A DNA stretch of 64,000 bases from Paenibacillus tianmuensis (GTDB taxonomy: Bacteria > Bacillota > Bacilli > Paenibacillales > NBRC-103111): NCBI RefSeq assembly GCF_900100345.1, contig NZ_FMTT01000012.1, positions 1 to 64,000 of the forward strand, written 5' to 3'. The notes under the pieces are model-generated. The model was given only the letters and a program-made list of their open reading frames with translations. It had not been told where the DNA came from and did not search any database. Numbering within the stretch: the stretch's first letter is position 1; every line of letters begins with the position of its first letter. Shown piece by piece: positions 17,025-25,395 of this stretch. The position numbers and the translations under genes were made by a program.

Positions 17025-18652
17025 AAGCCATCATCGTCGATGATGAAAAGCACGTGCGGGAAGCGATCAAGCTGCTCGTCCGATGGAGCGACTTCAGCAT
17101 CGATCAGGTGCTGGAAGCCCAGGACGGGCTGGATGCCGTCCGTCAAATCGAGGAGCATCGGCCGCAGCTCATCTTTACGGACATGATGATGCCCGTCAAG
17201 AGCGGCATGGAGCTGATGGAATGGCTGCAAAGCCAATACCCGTCCGGCAAAACGATCGTCATTAGCGGGCACGACGAATTCGAGCTTGTCCGGCATGCGG
17301 TTCAATACGGCGGCGTCGATTACATCTTAAAGCCCATCGATCACGAGCAACTGGCTGCTGCGGTGGAGAAGGCGGTATCCGCCATCCGGCGCGAAGAATC
17401 GGAACGCCGCCTGCAACAAGCGCGCAATATCGAAATGAATCAGCTGAAGCCGGTCTATTGGGACAAAATATTGTCCAATCTGCTGACCGAGCCGAAGCTG
17501 TATGCCCAGCATGCCAAAGCATTAGACGCGGAGTTCGGGCTTGGATCTTCGGTAAAAGAGTGCCGGATCGCCATCTTGAGCTTGGATACGATAAGCCTCA
17601 GCTTCAAGGACAAGTTTATGGCCGATTACGAGCTGCTCTTTTTCTCGCTCACGAACATCTGCAACGAGCTGCTGTCCGCCCGCGCGTCCGGAGGTCCCCG
17701 GCAAGGCATCGCCTACCGGTATTGGAATAGCGACAGCGAAGCGATCTTGCTGCTTTACGGCGGACTGGACCAGACGCAAGCATTGCTCGAACGCATCCGA
17801 GAAGGCATCCGGGACACGTTCCGCAGCTTCTTCGATACGGGCGTCAGCCGGGTGCATCCGTTCCCCGATGGACTGACGGCCGCTTATCTTGAAGCCAGGC
17901 AGATACTTCGCAGACGGAATCTGTTGATCCGGGAGAAGCGCACGCTGATCGCCGGACCCGCAGCGGCGGCGCCAAGCAGCCGGCAGCTTTCCTTTACGGA
18001 TCATGCCGAACCGATCCGGCTCTCGGTGCAGAGCGGCAGCGAGGAGCAGATCCGCCGCGCGGTCGCCGCGTGGTTCGCGGACGTGCGCAAGCTGGAATGT
18101 ATCGACATGGAGCAGTTGGAGCATTGGTGGCACGAGTACAATGTCGTGCGCAGCCGCTGGTTGGCTGAGCTGTTCGAGGGCGACGGGCATCGCGGCGAGG
18201 AGGAGCACAGCACGCCGTTCGTCGTTCCGCTGGACGAGGAAGGGTTTCTGTCCCTCGACCGCTGGGAGCAGCAGCTCGTCCGCAGCTTGTCGGAGCTCTC
18301 GCGGCTGCTGCTGTCGCACCAGCGGCAGGACAGCAACGTTATTTTTGAAATTGCCAAATTTATTCAGAATCATTACCATCAGGACATTACGCTGCAAGAA
18401 ATCGCCAACCATTTTTACTTGAGTCGCGAATATATTTCCCGTAAGTTCAAGCAGGAATTTCATGTGAATTTATCCGATTACACCAGCGGCATCCGCATCG
18501 ATAAAGCCAAGCTGCTGCTTTTGAACCCGAATCTTCGCATTTCCCAGATCGCAGCTATGGTCGGCTACGACGACGAGAAATATTTCAGCAAAGTGTTCAA
18601 GAAGACGGTTGGCGTCTCTCCTAACGAGTACAGGAAGGTGAACCAACCATGA
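17021..18652 (+). CDS. YesN-like AraC-type response regulator
   Basis: A 543-residue regulator. The receiver has IVDDEKHVREAI, phospho-Asp in LIFTDMMMPVKSG and Lys in ILKPIDHEQL. A long linker (about 140-430) precedes two AraC helix-turn-helix motifs (ITLQEIANHFYLSREYISRKF and RISQIAAMVGYDDEKYFSKVFK). Its ATG overlaps the kinase stop (ATGA). The likely target is the divergent sugar ABC operon. Confidence 0.93.
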   Translation: MKAIIVDDEKHVREAIKLLVRWSDFSIDQVLEAQDGLDAVRQIEEHRPQLIFTDMMMPVKSGMELMEWLQSQYPSGKTIVISGHDEFELVRHAVQYGGVDYILKPIDHEQLAAAVEKAVSAIRREESERRLQQARNIEMNQLKPVYWDKILSNLLTEPKLYAQHAKALDAEFGLGSSVKECRIAILSLDTISLSFKDKFMADYELLFFSLTNICNELLSARASGGPRQGIAYRYWNSDSEAILLLYGGLDQTQALLERIREGIRDTFRSFFDTGVSRVHPFPDGLTAAYLEARQILRRRNLLIREKRTLIAGPAAAAPSSRQLSFTDHAEPIRLSVQSGSEEQIRRAVAAWFADVRKLECIDMEQLEHWWHEYNVVRSRWLAELFEGDGHRGEEEHSTPFVVPLDEEGFLSLDRWEQQLVRSLSELSRLLLSHQRQDSNVIFEIAKFIQNHYHQDITLQEIANHFYLSREYISRKFKQEFHVNLSDYTSGIRIDKAKLLLLNPNLRISQIAAMVGYDDEKYFSKVFKKTVGVSPNEYRKVNQP

Positions 18653-19171
18653 GTGACGTCGATCTGAAATTATATACGTTTACGGAACCGAGGTATAAAG
18701 GCTACGCCCTCAAAGTCGATCTGAAATCGGATAAAGGCATGAAGATGGTGCTGGGGAAAGACAAGGTTGGGGGCAGCGAAACGACGCTGGACGCAGTACG
18801 CCGCTATGGCGCTGTCGCCGGGATCAACGCAGGAGGCTTTGCCGACGACAACAAAACCGGCAAGCGGTTCCCGCTGAACACGACGGTGCTCGGAGGCATC
18901 CTCGGCCCGCGCGCCGCGGACGGTGGTCGGCAGCTTCAAGAACGATCAGCTGCTCTTTATGGTGACGGACGGCAACGACGAAAACGGACATTCCGGCGCC
19001 ACGCTGCCGGAGCTTCAGGACAAGCTCGTCGTACTCGGCGTCAAAGACGCTTACAATCTGGACGGGGGCGGCTCGTCGAGCTTGATCTATGACGGACAAG
19101 TGATCAACCGGCCATCCGATGCCGGAGGGCGCCTGCGGCCGCTGGCGACGCACTTCTTGTTTTTCAAGTAA
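18649..19171 (+). pseudogene. Phosphodiester glycosidase (NAGPA domain), frameshifted
   Basis: Frame 1 from ATG 18649 reads a NAGPA/DUF2233-type domain (YKGYALKVDLK, GINAGGFADD, PLNTTVLGG). Near 18902-18920 homology jumps to the +1 frame (VVGSFKNDQLLFMVTDG, then NLDGGGSSSLIYDG, the family hallmark) and ends at 19171. The joined product would be about 174 residues. The start overlaps the YesN stop (ATGA) and has AGGAAGGTG upstream, so it was the third gene of the yesMN operon. No signal peptide is present, although the family is usually exported. The shift lies in a GC-rich stretch, so a sequencing error is also possible. Confidence 0.75.
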
Positions 19172-19239
19172 AATTCACATATTTAGCGTTTTCTTTTGCC
19201 AAACGGTTGGTTATAATATAGGCGGGAGGTGCTGAGTAA

Positions 19240-19338
19240 ATGTCAGTCACATTTTGGATCGTTATCCTTGTTTTTCTTATGTTTATCGTCTCGATGCTTA
19301 CAGCCGCATACAATGATGACAAAACCAAGGGACTTTAA
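19240..19338 (+). CDS. Small single-span membrane peptide (32 residues)
   Basis: The ATG at 19240 has GGGAGGTG nine bases upstream and a TATAAT at 19212-19217. The product starts MSVTFWIVILVFLMFIVSML, a single transmembrane helix, and ends with a short charged tail NDDKTKGL. No family is recognised. The strong start signals make it a credible small gene. Confidence 0.6.
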   Translation: MSVTFWIVILVFLMFIVSMLTAAYNDDKTKGL

Positions 19339-19359
19339 TCATACGCTTCCCTTCGCCTG

Positions 19360-19442
19360 CGGGTTGAAAGACTCGGCTTCCGAATCAATCAAGGTTACGT
19401 TACAGCACCTGATTGCATTTGCGGCCGGCATCTTTCAACCCG
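19360..19442. ncRNA. Large RNA-like hairpin (unclassified)
   Basis: CGGGTTGAAAGA (19360-19371) and TCTTTCAACCCG (19431-19442) form a perfect 12-bp outer stem. Inside it CAATCAAGGT (19386-19395) pairs with ACCTGATTG (19407-19415) with one bulge. TTTT follows on the plus strand. It could be the terminator of the 32-residue gene or a separate structured RNA on either strand. Confidence 0.5.
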
Positions 19443-19457
19443 TTTTCGCGCTCCGCA

Positions 19458-19472
19458 GATACATTTTGTATC
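19458..19472. promoter_or_regulatory. Xre-type palindromic operator (perfect)
   Basis: GATAC-ATTTT-GTATC is an exact match to the palindrome found at the EPS and Xre promoters. It lies between the hairpin at 19360-19442 and the small gene at 19501-19659; no obvious promoter was assigned to it. Confidence 0.6.
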
Positions 19473-19500
19473 TATCCCCATAAAAAAATAGAACCGCCGG

Positions 19501-19659
19501 CTAACGTGTGTCTTCGTTCTCCTCTGCGGCTGGCTGCGAAATCTGGTCAAGGGTTATCGGACTGCTGCTGAACTTTTGCCAATCGAGCGGATTGAGCCCA
19601 AGCTGCCTCATTATTTCATGGATTTCCAAATGTATAACGTTTTCATCTCCAGTAGTCAT
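19501..19659 (-). CDS. Small conserved-looking protein (52 residues), paralogue of 25240-25395
   Basis: The ATG at 19659 follows GATGGAGCG. The protein contains HLEIHEIMRQLGLNPLDWQKF and a Glu-rich tail. The core closely matches LLDIRDLLRQLGMNPMKAMEF in the 51-residue protein at 25240-25395: the same length, the same RQLG.NP core and the same acidic tail. Two independent copies with good ribosome sites argue that both are real. The predicted fold is one amphipathic helix plus a disordered tail. Function unknown. Confidence 0.65.
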   Translation of the reverse strand: MTTGDENVIHLEIHEIMRQLGLNPLDWQKFSSSPITLDQISQPAAEENEDTR

Positions 19660-19923
19660 TGCGATTCGCTCCATCCTGACAAGTCCACCTCTATATGGTT
19701 ATAGTTATGTTTTTGTATTGAGCTTGACCGAAGAATCTAAAAATCCTTTACAGGCATTCTAGCATAGCAAGCGTTACAGAATGGTTACAAAAATTAAAGA
19801 ATTCATAAATTTTCCTCTTGCTTTATTAAATTTTGGATAAACATTTGATATAATATCCAAAGACCTAGTCCTGTTAGACTAATTTTAATGAAAACTTAAA
19901 TCTCACAGGGGGACTTTGGACTT

Positions 19924-21498
19924 ATGTCATTTTTCATTTCTGCCGATTCTCTGATGTATTACGAACTTTACGAATGCCCCGCAAAGGGAGCGAAAACTTT
20001 GGTTATGATCCACAGCGCCGGATTGAACTCCACCTTCTGGCAGTCCATTGTCCCGCTTCTCGAATGGCGCTATACCATCCTCTTGTACGATTTAAACGGC
20101 CACGGACAAAGCAGCGAAAGACACACGGACATTTCATGGGAGCCGCTGACGGGAGAACTCCATGCTCTGCTGCACTTTCTTAGATTGGAGCGTGTCACCC
20201 TGCTGGGTCACGACTTCGGGGCACACCTCGCCATCCAATTCGCATCGGCGTACGGCTCAATGGTTGAAAGCCTCATCCTGATCTCGCCGTTCGCCCACCT
20301 TCCGCTTATCGCACTTCATAAAGAATACAAGCTGCGCATCTCCCTCGCCAAAAAACTGGCCCGTCCAACGCTTGGGGAAGCCATGGCGAAGCGCATGTCC
20401 GTCAAGCATATGGATACGGTCTTGAGGCAGCGAATCGTGCAAGCCTTTGAACGGGTCCATTTCCCTACCTACGTTCAAATGCTGGAACTGGCGACGAAGC
20501 CCGTATTTCTAAAAGATTACCTCGTCCTCCAAAAGCCTTCGCTGCTGCTTTCCGGCGAGCAGGACCCTGTCTTCACGCCGGCGCTGGCCGGTCTGACGCA
20601 TACGCAGTTGGAAACGACGGCCTTCTTGGTCGTCCCGGACGCCTCAAGCCTGGTGTTCGTCGATCAGCCGATTTATTCGTCCGACTGGATCGATGCCTTT
20701 ATCCGCAAGCCGTTTCCCGGACAACGGAATAATGCCATAAACCGCGAACTGCGGCAGCACGTGCGGCAATTGTCAAAACAGGGCTATGAGCATTGGAGCG
20801 GCAACCGGATTCGCATCCGCTGCTTGGGCAAATTCGAGGTCTGCCTGAACGACCGGATCTTGCCGGACGGCTGGAATACCCGGTACGCCAAAAGCCTGAT
20901 GATCTATCTGGCCTTTCATCCGACCGCTACGCGGGAGCAGCTGTGCGAAGCTCTCTTCCCGGAAGTCGAGCACCCAAATGCGATGCGGAATTTGCGGGTC
21001 TATTTAAGCCACTTCTCCAAACTGCTGGAGACGAATGATACGGAGAAGCCGTGCGTGACCATCGGAAGAGATGTCGTCAAGCTTCATTATCTTGTTAACT
21101 GCGATTTAATGGAATTTCTGAACGATCTGCAGCAGGTCGCCGCGGAGCAAGATAACGAGGTGAAGTACGGGCTGTGCGAAGATTTGCTTAGCCGGCTCAG
21201 CGGCAAGCTCATGCCGGGATGCTACGATCCTTTTGCCTTATCGCTGAAAGAAAAAGTCGAGCAGCTATGGGAAGGCATCACTTTATGGGCGGCCGATTAC
21301 TGCATGCTGACCGAAAGAAGCAGCCAAGCGATTCCATTCCTGCTCAGCGGACTACAGCACGGCATGGCGGACGAAACCTTGTATTATGACCGGTTGATCT
21401 CCATTTATCAGCAGAACGGTAACGCCAAAGAGCTGCGCAAATGGGTCCGTAAAAAAAGAAGCAGCTTGTCTGCGCCCCCGGCGGAGGAAAAGCTGTAA
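19924..21498 (+). CDS. Alpha/beta-hydrolase domain fused to SARP-type (BTAD) regulator
   Basis: A 524-residue two-part protein. Residues about 1-265 are an alpha/beta-hydrolase fold: oxyanion region MIHSAG, nucleophile elbow LLGHDFGAH with Asp97 where serine hydrolases have Ser, and acid in SGEQDP (Asp214). The expected catalytic His position reads PDASSLVFVDQP (Ser242). Residues about 295-524 resemble a SARP/BTAD transcription activator: winged helix from IRCLGKFEVCLN through ATREQLCEALFPE, then a helical BTAD-like repeat. I infer a ligand-sensing regulator whose hydrolase domain is probably catalytically impaired. An extended -10 (TGATATAAT) lies about 70 bp upstream. Confidence 0.75.
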   Translation: MSFFISADSLMYYELYECPAKGAKTLVMIHSAGLNSTFWQSIVPLLEWRYTILLYDLNGHGQSSERHTDISWEPLTGELHALLHFLRLERVTLLGHDFGAHLAIQFASAYGSMVESLILISPFAHLPLIALHKEYKLRISLAKKLARPTLGEAMAKRMSVKHMDTVLRQRIVQAFERVHFPTYVQMLELATKPVFLKDYLVLQKPSLLLSGEQDPVFTPALAGLTHTQLETTAFLVVPDASSLVFVDQPIYSSDWIDAFIRKPFPGQRNNAINRELRQHVRQLSKQGYEHWSGNRIRIRCLGKFEVCLNDRILPDGWNTRYAKSLMIYLAFHPTATREQLCEALFPEVEHPNAMRNLRVYLSHFSKLLETNDTEKPCVTIGRDVVKLHYLVNCDLMEFLNDLQQVAAEQDNEVKYGLCEDLLSRLSGKLMPGCYDPFALSLKEKVEQLWEGITLWAADYCMLTERSSQAIPFLLSGLQHGMADETLYYDRLISIYQQNGNAKELRKWVRKKRSSLSAPPAEEKL

Positions 21499-21515
21499 TG
21501 CGGCTTCGATAAGAC

Positions 21516-21565
21516 GGAAAAGCACGGCCAGCGTCCCTTACGGAACGTTCCGGCCGTGCTTTTCC
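21516..21565. terminator. Strong bidirectional stem-loop
   Basis: GGAAAAGCACGGCC (21516-21529) and GGCCGTGCTTTTCC (21552-21565) are perfect complements. It lies between the hydrolase-SARP gene and the convergent AbrB-like gene. Confidence 0.8.
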
Positions 21566-21597
21566 AGTTGCGGATTATCCCTGCGCGGCTGCGCGGA

Positions 21598-21849
21598 TTA
21601 CCCTTTCAATAGATGCATCTCGCCCAGACATTCGGCGCAAATGTGTCTTTCCTTAAAATCGCTCACTTGCTCCATCGAGCCGCAAAATACACAGCGGGGA
21701 CGATACCTCTCCAGAATGATATGATCACCGCTTACCAATATTTCAACAGGATCGCCTTCGTTCATTTGGTATCGTTTGCGCAGCGATTTCGGGAGTACAA
21801 TTCTGCCGAGCTGGTCGACTTTTCTTACTACTCCTGCCGGTTTCATCAT
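21598..21849 (-). CDS. AbrB-like transition-state regulator with zinc-ribbon tail
   Basis: An 83-residue protein. Residues 1-50 form the AbrB/SpoVT swapped-hairpin DNA-binding domain (GVVRKVDQLGRIVLPKSLRK, then EGDPVEILV). The C-terminal 30 residues carry two CxxC pairs (CVFC and CAEC), probably a zinc knuckle. GAGGTG is placed for the ATG at 21849 (or the next ATG, 21846). AbrB proteins control biofilm and stationary-phase genes in Bacillales; targets here are unknown. Confidence 0.88.
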   Translation of the reverse strand: MMKPAGVVRKVDQLGRIVLPKSLRKRYQMNEGDPVEILVSGDHIILERYRPRCVFCGSMEQVSDFKERHICAECLGEMHLLKG

Positions 21850-21986
21850 CAATTCACCTCACTTTCGCACAATTACGCTTGCCCTCCATATAGTTCGACG
21901 CTAATGTTAAAATTCCTTCCCATAATTGCGAGTTTTCTCGGTTGATTTCGATAAGATTCGCATTTTCGCAACGAATGGGCCAAGCT

Positions 21987-22451
21987 TCAGGACAATTCTG
22001 GAAATCCGGTCTGCCGGAGTGCTTCGAACAGAACGATCGCCGCGGCGTTGGACAAGTTCAACGAACGGACGGCGTCCGTCATCGGCAGCCGCATCAACGA
22101 ATCCGGGTGCTCTGCCAGAATCTCCGGGGTAAGCCCTTTCGTTTCTTTGCCGAATACCAGAAAATCGCCGTCTTGAAATGTCAAATCCGTGTAAACTTTA
22201 GACGCCTTGGTCGTAGCAAAAAAGAAGCGGCCGTCCTTGTATTTGTCCTTTACTTCCTGAAACGAATCGTGATACTCCAGCTTGACGGCGTGCCAATAGT
22301 CCAGTCCGGCCCGCTTGAGAGTCCGGTCGTCCGTATCGAAGCCGAGCGGACGGACCAAGTGCAGCCAAGTGCCGGTCGCGGCGCACGTTCTGGAGATATT
22401 CCCCGTGTTGGCCGGTATTTCCGGCTCTACCAGTACGATATGAAAAGCCAT
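21987..22451 (-). CDS. trmL: tRNA (cytidine/uridine-2'-O-)-methyltransferase TrmL
   Basis: A 154-residue SPOUT methyltransferase that methylates the ribose of the wobble base (position 34) of tRNA-Leu isoacceptors. The start at 22451 has GGAGG upstream and gives the canonical N-terminus MAFHIVLVEPEIPANTGNIS. The knot motifs LVFGKETKGL and SLNLSNAAAIVLFEALRQ are intact, and the length is normal for the family. Confidence 0.92.
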   Translation of the reverse strand: MAFHIVLVEPEIPANTGNISRTCAATGTWLHLVRPLGFDTDDRTLKRAGLDYWHAVKLEYHDSFQEVKDKYKDGRFFFATTKASKVYTDLTFQDGDFLVFGKETKGLTPEILAEHPDSLMRLPMTDAVRSLNLSNAAAIVLFEALRQTGFPELS

Positions 22452-22576
22452 GCTGCTCCGTTTTCCTCCCGAATGCCTTTTTAATTTTACATACGTTTTA
22501 CCTGTTCTTAATACGAAGATGATAGTGGCCTGAGATAATGAATTCATCCAAGCGACTACAAAGGAGACTATCCGAA

Positions 22577-23293
22577 ATGATGAAGAAGAAAATTCTTGTC
22601 GTCGACGACGAACCTTCAATTTCGATGCTCATAGAATTCAACCTGAAGCTGGTCGGCTTCGAAGTGCATTGCGTCTATGACGGCGAAGCGGTATTCCAGG
22701 CGATTCAGCATTTCCGCCCCGATCTGATCGTGCTCGACCTGATGCTGCCCAAGATGGACGGCATTCAAGTGTGCCGCAAGCTGCGCGGCCAGAACAATCT
22801 CGTGCCGATCATTATGTTGACGGCGATGCAGGACTTGTCCGACAAAATCGCCGGGCTCGATAACGGCGCCGACGATTACATGACGAAGCCTTTCAGCCCG
22901 CAAGAGCTCATTTCGCGGATTCAAGCGATCCTGCGCCGCATTCAAACTTTGCCTTCCGCAAGCCCGAACACGCCGGTCTCCATCGGGCAGATCGTCATCC
23001 AGCCCGATCAGCGGGAAGTGAAGATCAAGGGCCAGCCGATCGAGCTGACACCCAAAGAATTCGATCTGCTGCTCTTTCTGTGCAAGCACCGCGGCAAAGT
23101 GCTCAGCCGCCAGCAGCTGCTGCACGGCGTCTGGGATTATCATTTCCTTGGCGATACGCGGATCGTCGATGTGCATATCAGCCATTTGCGCGACAAGATC
23201 GAGACCAACGCGCGCAACCCTGAATATATCGTAACCATTCGCAACGTCGGTTACAAATTGGCCGAGCCTGCCATGAAAGAATCTTACGCCTAA
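22577..23293 (+). CDS. Orphan OmpR/PhoB-family response regulator
   Basis: A 238-residue regulator. Start 22577 follows AAGGAGACTATCCGAA. The receiver has VVDDEPSISML, phospho-Asp in LIVLDLMLPKMDG and Lys in MTKPFSPQEL. The winged helix includes LTPKEFDLLLFLCKHRGKVL and HISHLRDKIE. No histidine kinase is adjacent; the next gene is serC on the other strand. Its kinase must be elsewhere. Confidence 0.9.
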   Translation: MMKKKILVVDDEPSISMLIEFNLKLVGFEVHCVYDGEAVFQAIQHFRPDLIVLDLMLPKMDGIQVCRKLRGQNNLVPIIMLTAMQDLSDKIAGLDNGADDYMTKPFSPQELISRIQAILRRIQTLPSASPNTPVSIGQIVIQPDQREVKIKGQPIELTPKEFDLLLFLCKHRGKVLSRQQLLHGVWDYHFLGDTRIVDVHISHLRDKIETNARNPEYIVTIRNVGYKLAEPAMKESYA

Positions 23294-23309
23294 TATCCGA
23301 TTCAACGAG

Positions 23310-23332
23310 CGCCGCGCAAGCTTGCCGCGGCG
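23310..23332 (+). terminator. GC-rich stem-loop after the response regulator
   Basis: CGCCGCG and CGCGGCG flank CAAGCTTGC, with TTCTTGTC following on the plus strand. It is 17 bp beyond the stop codon. Confidence 0.55.
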
Positions 23333-23355
23333 TTCTTGTCATATTCGCGCCGTAC

Positions 23356-23398
23356 AAAAAGCAGCCTTCGCTCGGCTTCATGCCGTGGCGAAAGCTGC
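23356..23398 (-). terminator. serC terminator
   Basis: On the minus strand GCAGC-T-TTCGC pairs with GCGAA-G-GCTGC and is followed by TTTTT, 14 bp after the serC stop. Confidence 0.75.
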
Positions 23399-23411
23399 CG
23401 GACGGGTCCGA

Positions 23412-24500
23412 TTACCCGTTGCGTTTTTGGAAATCGACCATAAATTCGGCCAGCGCGGCGCAAGCTTCGTAAGGAACCGCATTGTAAGCGGAAGCGCGAA
23501 TGCCTCCAACGCTGCGGTGACCGGCCAGACCGACGAAGTTGTTCTTTTCCGATTCCTTGACGAAAGCTTTCTCCAGCTCTTCGCTCGGCAAGCGGAACGT
23601 AACGTTCATGATCGAACGGCTGTCCGGGGCGATGTTTCCGGTATAGAATCCGCCCGATGCATCGATAACATCGTAGAGCAGCTTCGTTTTGGCGACGTTC
23701 TGCTTCTCCATCGCCTCTACTCCGCCGTTCTCCTTCACCCATTTCAGCATCAGGTTAACGACATAGATCGAATGTACGGGAGGCGTGTTATACAGCGACT
23801 GATTTTTGGCATGTGTCGTATAGCGCAGCATGACGGGAACATGCTTCGGTTCTTCCTGGAGCAGATCGTCGCGGATGACCGCAACGGTTACGCCGGCAGG
23901 ACCAAGATTTTTTTGCGCCCCCGCATAAATCATCGCAAATTTATGGGCATCGATCGGACGGCTTAAAATGCCGCTGGTCATATCGCCGATCAGCGGAATG
24001 TCTCCGGTTTCCGGAATGTCGGACCATTGGGAGCCTTCAATCGTATTGTTCGTTGTCATATGCACGTAAGCGGAGTTCGGATCGATCCGAATTTCTCCTG
24101 CTTTCGGCAGGCTTCTCCAGTTCGTTTCTTTATTGGAGGCGGCGATGACCGCTTCCCCAACAATTCGGGCATCCTGATACGCCTTCTCGGAAAAGCTGCC
24201 CGTTACGAGGTAGCTCCCCACCTTGCCAGGCTTCAGGAAGTTGAGCGGAATCATTGAAAATTGCATGCTGGCGCCGCTGCCCAAAAACAGTACCTGATAG
24301 CCGGACGACAAACCGAGCAGTTCGAGCATCAGCTCTTGGGTTTCACGGTTCAGCGCTTCATATTCCTTGCTGCGGTGGGAGATCTCCGTCAGCGACATGC
24401 CGATGCCGTTGTAATCGACGAACGTTTCCTGAGCTTTCTGCAGCACTTCGAGCGGGAGCGCAGCCGGGCCGGGATTGAAGTTGTACGCGCGCTTGGACAT
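23412..24500 (-). CDS. serC: Phosphoserine aminotransferase SerC
   Basis: A 362-residue PLP enzyme of serine biosynthesis that converts 3-phosphohydroxypyruvate and glutamate to phosphoserine. The start at 24500 follows AGGGGTTTTAAAC and gives MSKRAYNFNPGPAALP, the family N-terminus. GAQKNLGPAGV contains the PLP lysine, and HVPVMLRYTTHAKNQSLYNTPP and GHRSVGGIRASAYNA are conserved substrate and phosphate contacts. Full length and monocistronic. Confidence 0.95.
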   Translation of the reverse strand: MSKRAYNFNPGPAALPLEVLQKAQETFVDYNGIGMSLTEISHRSKEYEALNRETQELMLELLGLSSGYQVLFLGSGASMQFSMIPLNFLKPGKVGSYLVTGSFSEKAYQDARIVGEAVIAASNKETNWRSLPKAGEIRIDPNSAYVHMTTNNTIEGSQWSDIPETGDIPLIGDMTSGILSRPIDAHKFAMIYAGAQKNLGPAGVTVAVIRDDLLQEEPKHVPVMLRYTTHAKNQSLYNTPPVHSIYVVNLMLKWVKENGGVEAMEKQNVAKTKLLYDVIDASGGFYTGNIAPDSRSIMNVTFRLPSEELEKAFVKESEKNNFVGLAGHRSVGGIRASAYNAVPYEACAALAEFMVDFQKRNG

Positions 24501-24605
24501 GTTTAAAACCCCTTCGCTTTTCATATGATATGGCTATGATAGCAAAGGTTGCATCGCCGCATCAAGTGTAAGTTTCATGAACATCGGAAAGGAGAGAAGT
24601 CTCGA

Positions 24606-25172
24606 ATGGAACCGTCCGACCGCCTGTTCGTCGCTGTCCCCGCTCCGCCGTCCGTGATTTCTTCTGCTGAGTCTTTGTTTCTGGGACTAAAGGACCAGTT
24701 CACCTTCGCCAGATGGGTCCATCCTCAGGATTTGCATCTTACTGTGCAGTTTCTCGGCGACGTTGCGCGGAACCGGATCGATCAAATCTCGCAAGCGATC
24801 GGACAAGCGGCTGCGGGCGCAGCTCCCTTCTCGCTTCATTTTCAAGGCTTGGGAGTGTTCGGCAAGCCGAGCGCTCCGTCGGTGCTGTGGGCCGGGGTGC
24901 AGGGAGAAGTGGAGAAATTAGGGCAGCTTCAACGCCGGATAGAGGACGCGATGACAACGCTGGGGTTTGCTGCAGAAAACCGTCCGTATAAACCGCATTT
25001 GACGCTGGCCAGAAAATTTACAGGTCCGGCCGGAAGCCATGCCGCAATGCCGGACGTTGCGCTGCCCGACGAATGGCAGACGCCTTGGCGGGTCAAGGAG
25101 ACCGCGCTTTATCGCAGCCGCTTGGGCAGCCGTCCGATGTACGAGCGTGTCGCCTCGTTTCCTCTCCGATGA
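24606..25172 (+). CDS. thpR: RNA 2',3'-cyclic phosphodiesterase ThpR (LigT type)
   Basis: A 188-residue 2H phosphoesterase. Both catalytic HxT motifs are present (HLTVQFLG and HLTLARKF), about 110 residues apart as in the family. The start at 24606 is preferred because GGAAAGGAGAG lies upstream and MEPSDRLFVAVP is the usual opening. It hydrolyses 2',3'-cyclic phosphate ends; the cellular RNA substrate is unknown. Confidence 0.9.
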   Translation: MEPSDRLFVAVPAPPSVISSAESLFLGLKDQFTFARWVHPQDLHLTVQFLGDVARNRIDQISQAIGQAAAGAAPFSLHFQGLGVFGKPSAPSVLWAGVQGEVEKLGQLQRRIEDAMTTLGFAAENRPYKPHLTLARKFTGPAGSHAAMPDVALPDEWQTPWRVKETALYRSRLGSRPMYERVASFPLR

Positions 25173-25239
25173 AAGAACGCGAACAATCGGTGAGCTTGGC
25201 AGAGGCAAGGCAGCAGGACATCGTACCCTGAGGCAGGGC

Positions 25240-25395
25240 CTAATCGTCGGTTAAATGAGCGGCCTCATCTGGCGGGGCCGCAGGTTCGGGCGGAAGGGCG
25301 GTCTCCTCAATGGTCAAAAACTCCATGGCTTTCATCGGATTCATGCCTAACTGACGCAGCAAATCTCGAATATCGAGCAAGATGGTTTTGTCCAT
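25240..25395 (-). CDS. Small protein (51 residues), paralogue of 19501-19659
   Basis: The ATG at 25395 has GAGAGAGGTAGCT upstream. The product begins MDKTILLDIRDLLRQLGMNP and ends in a Pro/Glu/Asp-rich tail. Its core matches the 52-residue protein at 19501-19659. It lies upstream of, and in the opposite orientation to, nothing obvious; the SinR-like gene ends about 170 bp away on the same strand. No known family recognised. Confidence 0.65.
   Translation of the reverse strand: MDKTILLDIRDLLRQLGMNPMKAMEFLTIEETALPPEPAAPPDEAAHLTDD

Noticed and set aside
17522-18463. 313-codon open frame on the minus strand
   Set aside because: It is antisense to the YesN gene; no family features.
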